A stretch of DNA of 64,000 nt from Halococcus salifodinae DSM 8989 (lineage in GTDB: Archaea; Halobacteriota; Halobacteria; Halobacteriales; Halococcaceae). A program made the translations under genes and the position numbers. The stretch covers positions 30,607 to 94,606 of the forward strand of contig NZ_AOME01000050.1 of the NCBI RefSeq assembly GCF_000336935.1. Direction: 5' to 3'. Under the pieces are notes generated by a model. It searched no databases, was not told the DNA's origin, and saw only the letters and a program-made list of their open reading frames with translations. Of the stretch, positions 50,874 through 59,523 are shown piece by piece (the stretch's first letter is position 1; the number at the start of each line of letters is the position of its first letter).

Positions 50874-52505
50874 TCAGTCGTGACGGAACGCGCGCTGGCC
50901 GGTGAACGCCATCGAGAGTCCGAGATCGTCGGCGGCAGCGATCACGTCGTCGTCGTTCACCGAGCCGCCGGGCTGGACGACCGCCTCCACGCCCGCCTCG
51001 GCCGCCGCCTCGATCCCGTCGGGGAACGGGAAGAAGGCGTCGGAGGCCATCACCGACCCCGCTGCGTCGGTCCCTTCGGCATGCTCGTCGGCCTTCATCG
51101 CCGCGAGCCGCACCGCGTCGACTCTGGAGACCTGTCCCATCCCGACACCAGTAGTTTCGGTGCCGTCGGCGAGGACGATGGCGTTCGATTTCACGTGTTT
51201 GATGACCTGCCACGCGAAGCACATCGTCTCCACCTGCTCGGCGGTCGGCTCGCGCTCGGTCACGACCTCCAGCCCATCCGGCGAGAGCGCCTGTGTGTCG
51301 CGCTCCTGAACGAGCCGTCCTCCGGTGATGGGTGTCTCGACGAACCGGCCCGCCTCGGGGCCGAATCCGTCGGTATCGAGCACCCGGAGGTTGTCCTCGC
51401 CCGTGAGCACCGCGAGCGCGTCGTCGGTGTAGCCCGGTGCGATCACGACCTCCTTGAACGATTCGACGATCAACTCGGCGGTCGCGGCGTCGCACTCTCG
51501 GTTCAGCGCGACGATCCCCCCAAAGGCGCTCATCGGATCGGTGGCGAGCGCGCGGTCGTAGGCGGTCGCGAGGTCGCCGGCGGTGGCACACCCCGCGGGG
51601 TTGGTGTGTTTGATGACCGCGGCCGCCGGCTCGTCGAACTCCCGGACGAGGCCGAGTGCGGCGTCGGTGTCGTTGTAGTTGTTGTACGAGAGCCCCTTCG
51701 CGCCCGCGTTTACCTGTTCGGCGTCGACCACGCTCGCCGCGTCAGTAGTGCGATCGGCGTACACCGCCGCCGCCTGATGTGGGTTCTCGCCGTACCGGAG
51801 TTCGGCGGCGCGCTCGGTGCTCGTCACGCGCCGCGAGGGGAACGCGCTCCCCGTGTCGCTTCTGTCATCCTCACCATCGCCGCCGATCCCGCCGGTGTCA
51901 CCCTCGACGCGAACCCGACGACCGTCGCCTGCACCCTCGATCGTGAGTCGATTCTCGGCGAACCATTGGACTGCACGCGGGTAGGCCGCGAACTCCGCCT
52001 CGGTGAGCACGCGCTGCTTGAGCGAGCCGGTGTCGTCGTCGCCGTACACCGGGACTGTCTCCTGGGTCACGATCGGGCCGCCGTCGACCGTCTCGGTGAC
52101 GACGTGGACCGTGCAGCCAGTCACGCTCACACCCGACGCAAGCACCTGCTCGTGGGCGTTCGCTCCCGGAAACGCCGGGAGCAGCGACGGATGGATGTTG
52201 AACGTGAGCGGCGCGTCGTCGATAAACTCGCTCGTGAGAACGCGCATGTAGCCGTCGAGACAGACCAGATCGATATCGTACCCGTCGAGCCGGTCGAGAA
52301 GCCGCTGTTCGTGGGCCGCGTCGGACTCGTCGTCGCCACGTTCGACGATTTCGGTCGGAATCCCGCGCTCGGCCGCGGCATCGAGTGCGGGGGCAGCGGG
52401 GTCGGTCGCGAGCATCACTGCGAGGGTCGCACCGCCCGGCTCCCGGTCGGCGATCCGGCAGAGGTTGCGTCCGCGATTGCCCGCTACGCCGGCGATCCGT
52501 GTCAT
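50874..52505 (-). CDS. purNH: Bifunctional PurN-PurH: GAR formyltransferase fused to AICAR formyltransferase
   Basis: A 543-residue fusion for the two formyl-transfer steps of purine synthesis. Residues 1-190 are PurN-like: N103/H105 (FNIHPSLLPAFPG) and D141 (TETVDGGPIV) form the catalytic triad. An acidic linker (about 192-224) joins the AICAR transformylase domain, with RYGENPHQAAAVY, KHTNPAGCATAG and DPMSAFGGIVALN. The N-terminal IMP cyclohydrolase domain of bacterial PurH is absent, so IMP closure must be done by another protein, usually PurO in archaea. The start at 52505 (MTRIAGVAGN) follows family alignment. Confidence 0.92.
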   Translation of the reverse strand: MTRIAGVAGNRGRNLCRIADREPGGATLAVMLATDPAAPALDAAAERGIPTEIVERGDDESDAAHEQRLLDRLDGYDIDLVCLDGYMRVLTSEFIDDAPLTFNIHPSLLPAFPGANAHEQVLASGVSVTGCTVHVVTETVDGGPIVTQETVPVYGDDDTGSLKQRVLTEAEFAAYPRAVQWFAENRLTIEGAGDGRRVRVEGDTGGIGGDGEDDRSDTGSAFPSRRVTSTERAAELRYGENPHQAAAVYADRTTDAASVVDAEQVNAGAKGLSYNNYNDTDAALGLVREFDEPAAAVIKHTNPAGCATAGDLATAYDRALATDPMSAFGGIVALNRECDAATAELIVESFKEVVIAPGYTDDALAVLTGEDNLRVLDTDGFGPEAGRFVETPITGGRLVQERDTQALSPDGLEVVTEREPTAEQVETMCFAWQVIKHVKSNAIVLADGTETTGVGMGQVSRVDAVRLAAMKADEHAEGTDAAGSVMASDAFFPFPDGIEAAAEAGVEAVVQPGGSVNDDDVIAAADDLGLSMAFTGQRAFRHD

Positions 52506-52544
52506 GATCGGAGGCGTGCGCGCCGCGCGCAAAGGCGTTCGGAT

Positions 52545-53480
52545 TCATCCTGTTCGTGTGTGATCTCGTCCCGAACTGACGGCCGAGACGACGCGCTCAC
52601 CGAGATCCGGTGCGGCAACGATCGCGGCGGCAGCGACCGCACTGCCGATCGCCGTCACCGGTGTCGGCGGCACCGAAACGTACAGCGCGAGAAAGAGCAC
52701 GCCAGCGAGCGCCAGCGTCACCACGCTGACGGCAGCCATCGCCGAGGTCCGGGGCGTCGCCGGTGCTCGATCGACCAGCGCATACCACGCGAACCACGCT
52801 CCGGCCGCGACGCCGAACGCTGCGACGCTATCGAAACTGATCCCATTGAGTACACCGACGAGCCCGATCGCGACTGCGACGAGGAGCGCCCGCCCGGGAT
52901 CAGTGCCGCGGTCGGCGAACCAGTACAGAGCCAGCAGAAGTACCGCACCGATCGCCACCCCCGCGATCACGTCGACGAGGTAGTGGACGCCGAGCGCGAG
53001 CCGGGAGAACGACACCGCCACGACGGCCGCACCCGCGACGCCCAGCCGGAAGCGCCAGGTTCGATAGTCCGTCGCGAGCGCCACGCCGCCCCAGACCAGC
53101 GTCGTCCCGAGAGCGTGGCCGCTCGGAAAGCCGTACCCCTCGGCGGTGGCGGCGTTCTCGAAGACGGGGGTGAGAAGCGATGGGAGCCACGAGATCGTCG
53201 CTGCAACGCCGGCATCGGGCGGTCGCGGAAGCGCGAAGACACCCTTCAGCGCCGGGACCGTTACGACGTACACGATCGGCAGCGCGAGGACGAACGCCCC
53301 GCGCCGCCGGGCAAGCGGATTGCCGGGCCGGGTCGATGCGAGATAGAGGCCGCCGGCGAGAACGGACATGAACCAGACGTCGCCGAGCTGGGTCAGCGCC
53401 GCGAGCACGACGACGCCGACCTCGTCGAACAGCCCACCGAGCGCGTCGGGAACTCCGAGCCCGCGACCAGGCTGCGCCAC
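52545..53480 (-). CDS. PAP2-family membrane phosphatase
   Basis: A 311-residue integral membrane phosphatase with about eight helices, starting with GTG. The three phosphatase motifs are complete: K79-x6-RP (KGVFALPRP), PSGH at 119-122 and S159-R-x5-H166-x3-D170 (SFSRLALGVHYLVDV). Such enzymes dephosphorylate lipid phosphates, for example prenyl diphosphates, at the membrane surface. It lies between the purine genes purNH and purB, convergent with neither, and its link to them is unknown. Confidence 0.88.
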   Translation of the reverse strand: MAQPGRGLGVPDALGGLFDEVGVVVLAALTQLGDVWFMSVLAGGLYLASTRPGNPLARRRGAFVLALPIVYVVTVPALKGVFALPRPPDAGVAATISWLPSLLTPVFENAATAEGYGFPSGHALGTTLVWGGVALATDYRTWRFRLGVAGAAVVAVSFSRLALGVHYLVDVIAGVAIGAVLLLALYWFADRGTDPGRALLVAVAIGLVGVLNGISFDSVAAFGVAAGAWFAWYALVDRAPATPRTSAMAAVSVVTLALAGVLFLALYVSVPPTPVTAIGSAVAAAAIVAAPDLGERVVSAVSSGRDHTRTG

Positions 53481-53677
53481 GCTACCGGCCTCCCCGCCCC
53501 AGCAGTGCGGTTCCGTCGACGACCATTCGAACGGAGCGCTGTCGGGTCATCGATACCGGTCGTCGAGAAGCGGGCCACGACCTTCGGTGCTGTGGTCTGT
53601 CGCTTCGATAGCGTGCTTCGGGGCCGTGGATCGAGCCAACCGGCACGCTTTTTCGAGCGCTCGTCCCATCCGCGCCC

Positions 53678-55063
53678 ATGACCGATCGCGGCCCGCTCTC
53701 GACTGTGTCGCCCCTCGATGGCCGGTACGCACGCTACACCGAGCCGCTCGTTCCCTACGTCAGCGAGGGCGCACTGTTGCGCGCTCGCGTCCGCGTCGAA
53801 GTCGAATACCTCCTCGCGCTCGCTGATCTCGACGCGACACCGCTCGCGATCGACGCCGACGACCGCACGACGCTCCGGGCGGCCTACGAGGAGTTCGACG
53901 ACGAGGACGCGAGACGGATCAAACGAATCGAGGTCGATGGAACCGACGAGTACCCGGCGACCAACCACGACGTGAAGGCCGTCGAGTACTTCGTCCGCGA
54001 CGCCCTTCCAGAGAATCTCGACGCCGACCAGTGGATCCACTTCGGGCTCACGAGCGAGGACGTCAACAACCTCGCCCATCGCCTCCTGATCGGTCCCGCC
54101 ATCGAGGACGTGCTGATTCCTGCGCTCGAAGCGGTGCGGGATGCGCTTGGCGAACTCGCCGACGAAAATCGGGACGTGCCGATGCTCGCACGGACCCACG
54201 GCCAGCCCGCCACGCCCACCACGTTCGGCAAAGAAATGGCGGTCTTCGTGGGACGGCTCGACCGCGCGATCGACCGGGTCGAAACTGCGGCTGACGGCCT
54301 CGCGGGCAAGCTCGCAGGCGCGAGCGGGACCTACGCCGCCCACCACGCCGCCTACTCCGAGGTCGACTGGCGGGCGTTCGCGCGCGAGTTCGTCGAATCC
54401 CTCGATCTGGAGTTCGTCGAGCCCGTCACCCAGGTCAACCCGTGTGACGACCTCGCGGCGCTGTTCGACGCTCTCAGCGGTGCCAACGCCGTCCTCCTCG
54501 ATCTCGATCGCGACGTGTGGCGCTACGTCAGCCAGCGTTATCTCGGCCAGCGCGCCGATGCGGACGAAACCGGCTCGTCGACGATGCCCCACAAGGTGAA
54601 CCCCATCGACTTCGAGAACTCGGAGGGCAACCTCTCGAAGGCGAATTCGGACCTCGAGTTTCTCGGGGGGTACATCACCACCTCACGGCTCCAGCGCGAC
54701 CTCTCGGATTCGACGGTGAAGCGTAATATCGGTGCGGCGCTCGCGCACTGTTGCATCGGCTACCGGAAGACCGAGGCCGGACTCTCGAAAGTCGTCCCGA
54801 ACGAGCAAGTGATGCGCGATGACCTCGAAGCGAACCCCGAGGTCATCGGCGAGGCCGTCCAGACGATCCTCCGCCGGGAGGGCCACACTGACGCCTACGA
54901 ACGAGTCAAAGAGCTCACCAGAGGACGACGCACCAGCCTGGAGGACTTCTATGACCTCTTCGACGATCTCGACGTGAGCGAGGCGACTCGCGAGGAACTC
55001 CACGCTCTCACGCCCGCCGGCTACACCGGCGTGGCGAGCGATCTGGTCGACGGAACTGAGTGA
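53678..55063 (+). CDS. purB: Adenylosuccinate lyase
   Basis: A 461-residue fumarase/aspartase-superfamily enzyme that releases fumarate from SAICAR and adenylosuccinate in purine synthesis. It starts MTDRGPLSTVSPLDGRYARY. Conserved regions are TSEDVNNLAHRL, ARTHGQPATPTTFGKE (catalytic His) and the signature GSSTMPHKVNPIDFEN (mobile Ser loop). Length is normal. It is divergent from the PAP2/purNH side, so the purine genes here form a loose cluster. Confidence 0.95.
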   Translation: MTDRGPLSTVSPLDGRYARYTEPLVPYVSEGALLRARVRVEVEYLLALADLDATPLAIDADDRTTLRAAYEEFDDEDARRIKRIEVDGTDEYPATNHDVKAVEYFVRDALPENLDADQWIHFGLTSEDVNNLAHRLLIGPAIEDVLIPALEAVRDALGELADENRDVPMLARTHGQPATPTTFGKEMAVFVGRLDRAIDRVETAADGLAGKLAGASGTYAAHHAAYSEVDWRAFAREFVESLDLEFVEPVTQVNPCDDLAALFDALSGANAVLLDLDRDVWRYVSQRYLGQRADADETGSSTMPHKVNPIDFENSEGNLSKANSDLEFLGGYITTSRLQRDLSDSTVKRNIGAALAHCCIGYRKTEAGLSKVVPNEQVMRDDLEANPEVIGEAVQTILRREGHTDAYERVKELTRGRRTSLEDFYDLFDDLDVSEATREELHALTPAGYTGVASDLVDGTE

Positions 55064-55115
55064 ACATCTGACGGCGAACAGGAACTCACCGTTGGCGGAA
55101 CGATCGCGGCCGACC

Positions 55116-55766
55116 TCAGGACCGCGCGTCCTCGACGGCCGCGACGAACTCCGCGGCGGACTCGCGCACCGCGTCCCAGTTCTCGCGTTCGATGGCGTCG
55201 TAATCCACCAGCGCCGACCCCGCACCCACCGCGACCGCGCCGGCGTCGAAGTACTCCGCGACGTTGTCGGCCGACACCCCGCCCGTGGGCATCACCGGCA
55301 CGTCGCCGAGCGGGCCCTGTATCGCGCCGATGTGATCCGGCCCGACCGTGGATGCGGGGAACAGTTTCAGAATGTCCGCCCCGGCCGCCATCGCGCGATC
55401 CGCTTCGGTCGGCGTCATCACGCCAGGGATACAGAGCACGTTCTCGCGGTTGCAGACCCGAATGACCTCTTCGTTGAGATTCGGGGCGAGCACGAACTCC
55501 GCGCCGGCCTCGATGACGTTGCGCGCGGCAGCGGCGTCCATCACGGTCCCGGCCCCCACGACGGCGTCGGTGTCAGCGAGCGCGCGGTCGACTGCGGCGA
55601 TCATCTCGGTACATCGCTTCGCGTCGGCGGTCACTTCGATCGCGGTCACGCCGCCCGCGTGGATCGCTTCGGCGACCGGAACGATGTCCTCCTCGTCGAT
55701 GCCCCGGAGGACGGCCGTCACGCCGCTGTCGACGATCCGCTTGCGGACTGCCTGTTTTCGTGCCAT
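55116..55766 (-). CDS. kdgA: KDPG aldolase (2-dehydro-3-deoxyphosphogluconate aldolase)
   Basis: A 216-residue class I aldolase from the ATG at 55766 (MARKQAVRKRIVDSG). It splits KDPG to pyruvate and glyceraldehyde 3-phosphate. The family motifs are TAVLRGIDEED, the catalytic Glu in AIEVTADAK, VVGAGTVMDAAAA, and the Schiff-base lysine in ADILKLFPASTVGP. The phosphate loop is PTGGVSADNV. It functions downstream of the KDG kinase at 47432. It could also act on the galactose analogue. Convergent with purB. Confidence 0.92.
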   Translation of the reverse strand: MARKQAVRKRIVDSGVTAVLRGIDEEDIVPVAEAIHAGGVTAIEVTADAKRCTEMIAAVDRALADTDAVVGAGTVMDAAAARNVIEAGAEFVLAPNLNEEVIRVCNRENVLCIPGVMTPTEADRAMAAGADILKLFPASTVGPDHIGAIQGPLGDVPVMPTGGVSADNVAEYFDAGAVAVGAGSALVDYDAIERENWDAVRESAAEFVAAVEDARS

Positions 55767-55824
55767 GCGGCGGTCTCCGACGGCCGAGAACAAAAAGGGG
55801 TGCTACTCGGCGGCCGGCACTGAT

Positions 55825-56283
55825 TCACCGAACGACGGTCACATTCACCGGCGAGCGACGCACCACCGACTCGGCGGTATTGCCGAGCAGGACGTGGGGG
55901 AACTCCTCGCGGCTGTGGTTGCCGATGACGATATGATCGACGTCGTTCTCGTCGGCGTACGCGACGATGCGGCGCGCGGGCCGGCCGAAGACGATCTCAG
56001 TAGTTAGGGACCGGTCGTGCTCTGTGGCACGCTCGCGGGCGTCGTCGTGGAGTTCCTCGGCGTCGGCTTTCGCGCCCTCGTACCACTCCTCGGAGTAGCC
56101 GGGCATCCCTGGCACTCCAGTCGGCGACTGGAGGCCCGGCGCGAGCGGATCGACGTCGAACGGGTCGATCACGGTGAGAACGGTGATCGCGACATCGGGC
56201 ATGTCGAGGGCGTGATCGAGCGCGCGCTCGGATCGTGGCGACCCGTCGAGCGGGACGAGGACCTGCGTCGTGGACTCGCTCAT
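55825..56283 (-). CDS. Universal stress protein UspA family
   Basis: A 152-residue Usp: VLVPLDGSPRSERALDHAL opens the HUP fold and DHIVIGNHSREEFPHVLLGN with SPVNVTVVR closes it. The nucleotide loop departs from G-x2-G-x9-G-S (His-Ser at the second glycine region, GNTAE at the end), so ATP binding is less certain than for the Usp at 32790. A proline/glycine loop (GLQSPTGVPGMPGYSEEW) is inserted. It lies 85 nt downstream of the phosphate transporter on the same strand. Confidence 0.88.
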   Translation of the reverse strand: MSESTTQVLVPLDGSPRSERALDHALDMPDVAITVLTVIDPFDVDPLAPGLQSPTGVPGMPGYSEEWYEGAKADAEELHDDARERATEHDRSLTTEIVFGRPARRIVAYADENDVDHIVIGNHSREEFPHVLLGNTAESVVRRSPVNVTVVR

Positions 56284-56368
56284 GCGGAGCTATTGCACGC
56301 GGACGAGCAAAGCGATTTCCGTTCGACCTGACGGACCGGGCGGGTCGTGGCTCGGATCGCCGTCGGCG

Positions 56369-57691
56369 TCACAGCACGAACGCGAACACGAGATACGAGC
56401 CGATCGCGGAGATCGTCGGCGTGAGAAGCCACATCGTGACGATACGCCCCGTGGCTGCGCGGTCGAACAGATCCGCCGCCGCGAGTTCCTCAGGGTCTTC
56501 CGTGCCGATCTTCGGGACAGGGTCGACCGGTGTGTCGCCCGTGGCGCTACCAGGGTTCGTGGCCTCAGCGGGCTTCTCACCGGCCGCGAGGTCGCCGACC
56601 GTCGGACCCTGAGCAGGTCCCTCGGGCGTGCCGTCGGCAGTTGGTCGCTCTCGTGCATCCGATCCATCCCGTGCTTCGCTCGTCCGCGCGGGAACGAGCG
56701 CACCCGCCGAGACGTCCGGGCGACCCTCGCCCTCGATCGCAGTCTCGGCGGCATCGGCCAGCGTGACCGCACGTGAGGCCCGGCCCCATCCGAGGCCGAT
56801 GATACACGAGGTCATGCTGACTGCGAGGCTCGCCGGAATGCCGAGGTTTGAGAGCACGGTGATGATGGTCGCGCCGATCAGCGAGACGAGGATTGCGGCG
56901 AGGATCGGGAGGTCGGTGATCCCGTCGCCCACCGTGTCGAGGGTGCGCCGGGCGATCGTGAACGCGCCGATCCCCATCGCACCGACCGCGAGCAGCGTGC
57001 CCGCGCCGACTCCGATCTCGCCGCTGCCCACCAGCGGCGCGACCGCGTTCGCGGTGTTCGACGCGCCCGCCGAGAACGCGTTGTAGCACGCAACGATCAG
57101 GACGACCGCCGCACCCACGATGTCTCGCCTGGTCGCGCCCTCCCGAAGTCGGGGTCGGGGGATCGTCCCCGAACGATCCACGTCGAACAGTCCGTCCTCG
57201 ATCCGACCGAACGAGATCCTGGCATCGAGGTGTGGATAGATGTACCGACCGAGGAGGACACCGATCCAGAACGCGACGAGTGGAGCGACGATCCACGCCG
57301 AGACGATCCCGAACATCACGTCCTGGTTGAGCGTGCCGTTCGCAACGCCCAGTCCGGCGATCGCGCCGACGGCGGTCATCGAGGTCGAGGCAGGTACGCC
57401 GAAGAGGTTCGAGATGAGGAGGGAGCCGCCGGTAAAAAAGAGCAACACGGCGCTCGCCGCGAGCGTGAACTCCTCGGCGACGATCTCGGAGCCCATCGTC
57501 GTGATGACCTCCTGTCCGACCGTCCAGCCACCGAGCAGTGCAAAGGCGGTAAAGAGCACCGCCGCGAGGGTCTTGCCGGTGATCCGACTTCCCACTGCGG
57601 GGCCGAACGCGACCCCGGTCGAGGAGCCTCCGATGTTGTAGCCCACGAACACCGCGACGAGCACTCCCGCGACGAGCAATGCGGAAACCAT
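56369..57691 (-). CDS. PiT-family inorganic phosphate transporter
   Basis: A 440-residue cation-coupled phosphate permease. Both halves of the inverted repeat carry the PiT signature: GYNIGGSSTGVAFGPAVGSR near the N-terminus and CYNAFSAGASNTANAVAPLV in the middle. About ten transmembrane helices. A hydrophilic insert of about 85 residues (roughly 318-405, Gly/Pro/Glu/Thr-rich) precedes the last helix and is much longer than in compact members. In haloarchaea such genes often have a Usp or PhoU neighbour; here it is the Usp gene downstream. Confidence 0.92.
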   Translation of the reverse strand: MVSALLVAGVLVAVFVGYNIGGSSTGVAFGPAVGSRITGKTLAAVLFTAFALLGGWTVGQEVITTMGSEIVAEEFTLAASAVLLFFTGGSLLISNLFGVPASTSMTAVGAIAGLGVANGTLNQDVMFGIVSAWIVAPLVAFWIGVLLGRYIYPHLDARISFGRIEDGLFDVDRSGTIPRPRLREGATRRDIVGAAVVLIVACYNAFSAGASNTANAVAPLVGSGEIGVGAGTLLAVGAMGIGAFTIARRTLDTVGDGITDLPILAAILVSLIGATIITVLSNLGIPASLAVSMTSCIIGLGWGRASRAVTLADAAETAIEGEGRPDVSAGALVPARTSEARDGSDARERPTADGTPEGPAQGPTVGDLAAGEKPAEATNPGSATGDTPVDPVPKIGTEDPEELAAADLFDRAATGRIVTMWLLTPTISAIGSYLVFAFVL

Positions 57692-57917
57692 GTGCTATGT
57701 CTCGCGTTGCCGAAAGAAATGTCGGTTTCGCTTCGGTGCTGCGGGTCGTCGAGGCGAGAGCCGAGCGTAGCCTGCCATCCGACACGACAGCCCGCCGATC
57801 GTCGCTTTGCCCGCAACGCTCTTTCACGAACCACTCTGGAACAGTCGACAGCGGCAGCGAACGACGGCCCGTGATCGGCGGAACTCCCCTACCGAGTCCG
57901 GCGATCGGGAAGGGAAA

Positions 57918-58379
57918 CTACCCCTCGTACTCCTTCCGGTAGCCCTCGAACTCCGCGAGGTGTTCTTCCTCGTCGGCGAGCAGCTCCGTCGCGAAGTCCT
58001 CGGTCACGGGATCGCCGGCTTCCTCGGCGACCTCGATGAGTTCGCGGTAGGTCTCGACGGCACCCTTCTCGGCGGCGATCACGCCGTCGATCACCGAGAG
58101 CACGTCCGTTGGGTCCTCGGGCGGTTGAAGGGCGTCTTGTCCCATTTCGAGGTCGAACGAACCCTTCGGCTGGCCGCCGAGTTGGGAGATGCGTTCGCCG
58201 ATCTCCTCGGCGTGGCCGAGCTCCTCCTGGACGTCGGCACTGAGGCTGTCGGCGATCTCTTCGGCCGCGACCCCTGCGAGCGCGGCGGCGTTGGTCTGGT
58301 AGTTGATGACGGTCTCGAACTCGTCGTTTCTGGCCTGTGCGAGCAGTTCGAGCACGCGGTCGTCGCCTTCGACACTCAT
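57918..58379 (-). CDS. Ferritin-like (bacterioferritin-type) protein
   Basis: A 153-residue four-helix-bundle protein starting MSVEGDDRVLELLAQARND. Iron ligands are arranged as in bacterioferritin-like proteins: an early Glu (DEFETVINYQT), EELGHAEEIG (E-x-x-H), EKGAVETYREL and EEEHLAEFEG (E-x-x-H). It probably oxidises or stores iron, or protects against peroxide. The sequence is highly acidic. It is monocistronic and lies between the phosphate transporter and the lysine operon. Confidence 0.87.
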   Translation of the reverse strand: MSVEGDDRVLELLAQARNDEFETVINYQTNAAALAGVAAEEIADSLSADVQEELGHAEEIGERISQLGGQPKGSFDLEMGQDALQPPEDPTDVLSVIDGVIAAEKGAVETYRELIEVAEEAGDPVTEDFATELLADEEEHLAEFEGYRKEYEG

Positions 58380-58404
58380 GGATCAACCGTCGAGCGCCGT
58401 GTCC

Positions 58405-59520
58405 TTAAACGTCCGTCTCGCGGAGACGTTCGGCGAGTGCGTCCCCGAGGATCGTGGCGGCGCGCTTGACGTCGGGGAGTCGGACGTACTCGCGATCCGC
58501 GTGAGCGACAGGCCCCGATTCGTCCGCGAGATCGCCAGGACCGAACACGACTGTCGGGGCCTCGCGCGCGAAATACGACGCCTCGGTTGCGGCGGTGAAC
58601 GGCCGGACCGCACCACCCGACGCCTCTTGGAGCACGCTGACCACGCGATTCTCGTCGGACGTCTCGAACGCTTCGAGAAACGGCGTTTCGCGCTCGGTCA
58701 GCGCGAACGACACCGCGTCGGGCGCTGGTGCGTGCTGGGTGAGATACTCGTTCAGCGCGGTCTCGAAGCCCGTTGCGGTCTCGGGCGGGACGCTTCGGCG
58801 ATCGAGAACGATCGCACACTCGGCGGGCACCTGATTCGTCGCGTCGCCGCCGTCGACGATCGTCGGGGTGAGCGTCGGCGCGCCGAGATCGGGGTGGGCG
58901 GCGAGTCCTTCGGGTCGGTCGTCGAACCCGGAGAGCGCGTCGATCACCGGCGCGGCCATCGTGATCGCGTTCTGTCCCGTGTGCGGCTCGGCGGCGTGGG
59001 CACGCTCGCCAGCGATCGTGATGCGCCCCTCGAAGCGCCCCTTCGCGGCGTTACAGACGTCGAGACCGGTAGGCTCGCCAACGATCACCCAATCCCCGCG
59101 TTCGGGATCGAGGTCGAGCGACGGCACGAGTGCCGCCGCGCCGATCGAACGGGTTTCCTCGTCGGGCGTCACGGCGAGCGTGAGCCGACCTCGGTCGGGC
59201 TCGATACTCGAAAACGCGGCGAGCATTGCGGCCAGCGGCCCCTTGGCGTCGCAGGCCCCGCGCCCGTGGAGAATCGCTCCGTCGCGTTCGGCGGGAACGT
59301 GTGGCGAAACGGTGTCAAGGTGGGTGTTCAACACGACGTGTGGGCCGTCGGTGGCGTCCCCACTGGCCTCGCGCGTCGCTATCACGTTGCCCGCATCGTC
59401 GACAGTCGGTTCGATACCTGCCTCGCGGAGCGTTTCACAGAGGAGGGCTCGCATCGCCCCAACGTCGTCGTGGGAGGGCGTTCGGACTGCGTGTTCGAGG
59501 AATTCGAGCGGATCGATCAT
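58405..59520 (-). CDS. dapE: Succinyl-diaminopimelate desuccinylase (DapE-type, M20)
   Basis: A 371-residue zinc enzyme that removes succinate from N-succinyl-LL-DAP. Metal and catalytic motifs: NTHLDTVSP, GRGACDAKGP, TPDEETRS, VGEPTGLD and the C-terminal VAHADREYV. The lid domain is marked by GERAHAAEPHTGQN. Last gene of the lysine operon, 3 nt after dapF, which fixes its role among M20 proteins. Confidence 0.92.
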   Translation of the reverse strand: MIDPLEFLEHAVRTPSHDDVGAMRALLCETLREAGIEPTVDDAGNVIATREASGDATDGPHVVLNTHLDTVSPHVPAERDGAILHGRGACDAKGPLAAMLAAFSSIEPDRGRLTLAVTPDEETRSIGAAALVPSLDLDPERGDWVIVGEPTGLDVCNAAKGRFEGRITIAGERAHAAEPHTGQNAITMAAPVIDALSGFDDRPEGLAAHPDLGAPTLTPTIVDGGDATNQVPAECAIVLDRRSVPPETATGFETALNEYLTQHAPAPDAVSFALTERETPFLEAFETSDENRVVSVLQEASGGAVRPFTAATEASYFAREAPTVVFGPGDLADESGPVAHADREYVRLPDVKRAATILGDALAERLRETDV

Positions 59521-59523
59521 CGA

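Noticed and set aside
50880-53681. Very long plus-strand open frame of over 900 codons
   Set aside because: It lies opposite purNH and the PAP2 gene, whose motifs are clear. Its translation is Arg/His/Val-rich with no domain, a GC-driven antisense artefact.
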